Source of the DNA: Acidobacteriota bacterium
GTDB taxonomy: Bacteria; Acidobacteriota; Terriglobia; UBA7540
Direction: 5' to 3'
Length of the DNA: 64,000 nt
NCBI GenBank assembly: GCA_004298155.1
Contig: SCRD01000013.1
Span: 62,001 to 126,000, forward strand
Below are positions 62,199 to 64,000 of the stretch, piece after piece. Below the pieces are notes generated by a model. That model worked only from the letters and a program-made list of their open reading frames with translations. It was not told the origin of the DNA and did no database searches. How positions within the stretch are numbered: position 1 is the first letter of the stretch; each line of letters opens with the position of its first letter. Made by a program: the position numbers and the translations under genes.

Positions 62199-64000
62199 CT
62201 AGTACCGGATTGCGGTCAATCGGCCTTCATTTTCACCCCGTAGCCAGATGTAAATAGGAGCGCGAGGGCTGGGTGGGGGCCACGCCATTTCAATTTTGAG
62301 GGTCTGGTCCTGGCTGCTTCCGGGAACAGGAGTGGGAATGCCCTGCACAGGGTAGCCTGTGCCTGGTTCCCACCCGGTCTTCTCAATCATCTGCAGGTCC
62401 TGCCCGATGAGCGTCCCTGCATAAAGCGAGTCGCCAAGTTTTTGATTGTTTAAGGTGAACCTGCTGATATTCGGCAGCCTTGTTACACGGCCAAGGGCGT
62501 ATGGATTTGAACTGCCGGTCGTTTCGTCCGTTACGCTTGCATCCAGCAGACAGCCCGACTGGCCCACGGCGCCAGGATCAACCGAAAGAAACAGTGCGCC
62601 ACTACCAGCAAAATCAAGCTGGGCCGATCCGGTCTTGTCGCCGGGATGCAGAGTGAGCGGCTGACGGGTTTCGTTATCATTACTGCAGTCCAGGGTGAGA
62701 GCAGGACTTGGCCCCATATGTTCGGTCTGGACGACGAAGCTTACCGGCGACCCCGCCGGGATTTCGTTTTTCGCGAGAGAGATATTGGTTTCCTTTGGGA
62801 ATGACGCCCTTACGTCCGTGATTACCGGCCGCGGACCCACCACGTGAACCACATCCGCCACCGACAGCGGCTTACTGATTCCTTCAACGTAAAGGCTGGC
62901 GCTCAGCAGTTCATCCCTTTGAGCATTTGGAGCAAGGCGAAGCGTGGCTTTGCGCCCCTTCGCCTCGTTATAGCCTTTTGACACTGGAGTCAGGGACCAC
63001 TCGGCATTATCGCCTGTAATGCGGGTAATGCGATCGAGGCCTGAGCCCTGCAGGATGATTGTCTGTTCCTTTTCACCCAGGTTCGCCCGTAGTGGCAGGC
63101 CCAGGAGCTTCGGGTTGGGCGGATGGATGGTCAGCGGCAAGTCCTGGATCGCTCCGTTCAACTGAGTGAGCATCAGGAAATAGCGTCCGGCGTCAAGGAT
63201 GGTAGTGTCAACTTCCGTTTGCAGTATGTTCTGGCCGCCTCCCTGTTTTCCCTTTTCAAGCGTGAACGTAAGTTCTTTTGCCGTAGCGTTCTGATTGCTC
63301 GCCGGTACCAGGGCCAGCTTGTCCACAAATTCGAAGTCGGGCCCGGTCAGCTTGACAGCGACTGTTCCGCTCCCGTGGATGAGATTGTCTTCGGATTCCG
63401 GCGCAATCTTTGCCGTGGAAAGATCGGCAAACTTGTGGACTTCCACCGTACCCGCCACGCTGAAAGGCGTCCAATCCCAGAGGGCGGCCAGCTTGTACTT
63501 GCCCGGCGAAAGCTTTACCTTACTGAGGTCCAGAGCGAGGGTATCGTCGGAAGGGCCCACAGTTACCTGGACTGGGACCGTGGAATGATGATCGTCTGAG
63601 ACCAGCCGCCATTCGCGTGCGCGCGCGAGGTCTCTTAGCTGAGCTCGGGTGGCACATATCACTTTGACGTCAGACTTCCAATCAAGAGGTATGTGTGCAG
63701 TCGCGGGAAGCGATGCCGTCGGTGGGCCGCTATTGGGCACCCGGCGCACCCACAGGTAAGCTGTCCGCATGCGTTTGGTAGTCTCCTTCTGGGTAGTACA
63801 CAGTTCAAGGTCGCCTGAGGCTGTTGGCTGTGCAAATGCAGCACGGAAGTCTGTGTCAGGAAACATCAGCGTCCTCATGTTTTGCAGCAATGATGCTCCG
63901 CCGGCAGCCAACCCGACAGGAGTGCTGCCCCAGAACAATGCCGCCACCCAGGCGGCGACACCAGCGGATTGTTGGAGCGCCCCGGAACTCGTCCGTTCCG
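62199..64000 (-). CDS. Membrane-anchored beta-rich protein of unknown function, partial
   Basis: The frame stays open to the right edge, so the N-terminus is missing; about 600 residues are visible. Close to the edge is a hydrophobic segment (GVAAWVAALFWGSTPVGLAA), then a long extracytoplasmic part of repeated Ig/IPT-like strands (for example LIHGSGTVAVKLTGPDFEFV, QTIILQGSGLDRITRITG). No catalytic motif was recognised. It is convergent with thrB, 57 bases apart, and no terminator is visible between them. Confidence 0.7.
   Translation of the reverse strand, partial: ERTSSGALQQSAGVAAWVAALFWGSTPVGLAAGGASLLQNMRTLMFPDTDFRAAFAQPTASGDLELCTTQKETTKRMRTAYLWVRRVPNSGPPTASLPATAHIPLDWKSDVKVICATRAQLRDLARAREWRLVSDDHHSTVPVQVTVGPSDDTLALDLSKVKLSPGKYKLAALWDWTPFSVAGTVEVHKFADLSTAKIAPESEDNLIHGSGTVAVKLTGPDFEFVDKLALVPASNQNATAKELTFTLEKGKQGGGQNILQTEVDTTILDAGRYFLMLTQLNGAIQDLPLTIHPPNPKLLGLPLRANLGEKEQTIILQGSGLDRITRITGDNAEWSLTPVSKGYNEAKGRKATLRLAPNAQRDELLSASLYVEGISKPLSVADVVHVVGPRPVITDVRASFPKETNISLAKNEIPAGSPVSFVVQTEHMGPSPALTLDCSNDNETRQPLTLHPGDKTGSAQLDFAGSGALFLSVDPGAVGQSGCLLDASVTDETTGSSNPYALGRVTRLPNISRFTLNNQKLGDSLYAGTLIGQDLQMIEKTGWEPGTGYPVQGIPTPVPGSSQDQTLKIEMAWPPPSPRAPIYIWLRGENEGRLTAIRY

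Overview
The window looks like a chromosomal segment of an Acidobacteriota bacterium (Terriglobia-like). This is inferred from gene content: an Oar-like TonB-dependent receptor with an N-terminal carboxypeptidase-regulatory domain, secreted choice-of-anchor D and Q proteins, many secreted glycoside hydrolases, PEGA/OmpA architecture, Tat-exported enzymes and moderately high GC. No plasmid, phage, transposase or CRISPR signature was seen. One tRNA gene (tRNA-Ser, GCU) and one SAM-I riboswitch are present.

Layout. 0-9 kb holds scattered single genes: a PEGA/OmpA envelope protein, a type IV pilin-like protein, a 1-Cys-type peroxiredoxin, a Tat-exported GH20-like enzyme, tRNA-Ser, a secreted PF04185-type phosphoesterase and a secreted parallel beta-helix protein. 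9.4-13.2 kb is one 1278-aa secreted protein with seven choice-of-anchor D repeats, some nearly identical at DNA level. 13.4-34.4 kb (all minus strand, read from 34.4 down to 13.4 kb) is a complete-looking Wzx/Wzy-type exopolysaccharide cluster. In order it has a NusG/UpxY-like antiterminator, Wza-like export protein, Wzc/GumC-like chain-length protein, ExeA-like ATPase, a small coupled ORF, a BY-kinase-like protein with a destroyed Walker A motif, flippase, polymerase/ligase, NodB-like deacetylase, ATP-grasp ligase, nucleotidyltransferase-P-loop kinase fusion, a short nucleotide-sugar dehydrogenase-like protein, AsnB-type amidotransferase, Gfo/Idh/MocA oxidoreductase, GT2, a phosphoglycosyl transferase, and an epimerase-aminotransferase fusion. 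A PilZ-like protein and a NarL/LuxR-type regulator lie just upstream.

36-49 kb (minus strand, except hemH) is carbohydrate catabolism and repair: a rhamnonate-dehydratase-like enolase-superfamily enzyme, a membrane RHS-like protein, a GH39-like enzyme, ferrochelatase (plus strand), exported MsrA and MsrB, and a sugar locus SIS - GH42 - ROK kinase - MFS permease. 49.8-59.1 kb (plus strand) carries a large TonB-dependent receptor with a visible sigma70-type promoter, an amidohydrolase, a CocE/NonD hydrolase and a GH2 exo-beta-glucosaminidase-like enzyme.

59.3-62.1 kb is the most interesting part. A SAM-I riboswitch with its own promoter and intrinsic terminator controls an operon of a threonine-synthase-like PLP enzyme, a ThiS/MoaD-like sulfur-carrier protein with a 14-residue tail after its Gly-Gly, and homoserine kinase. 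SAM control of a supposed threonine operon that includes a sulfur carrier suggests that it makes homocysteine/methionine from O-phosphohomoserine rather than, or as well as, threonine. The window ends inside an uncharacterised membrane-anchored protein on the minus strand.
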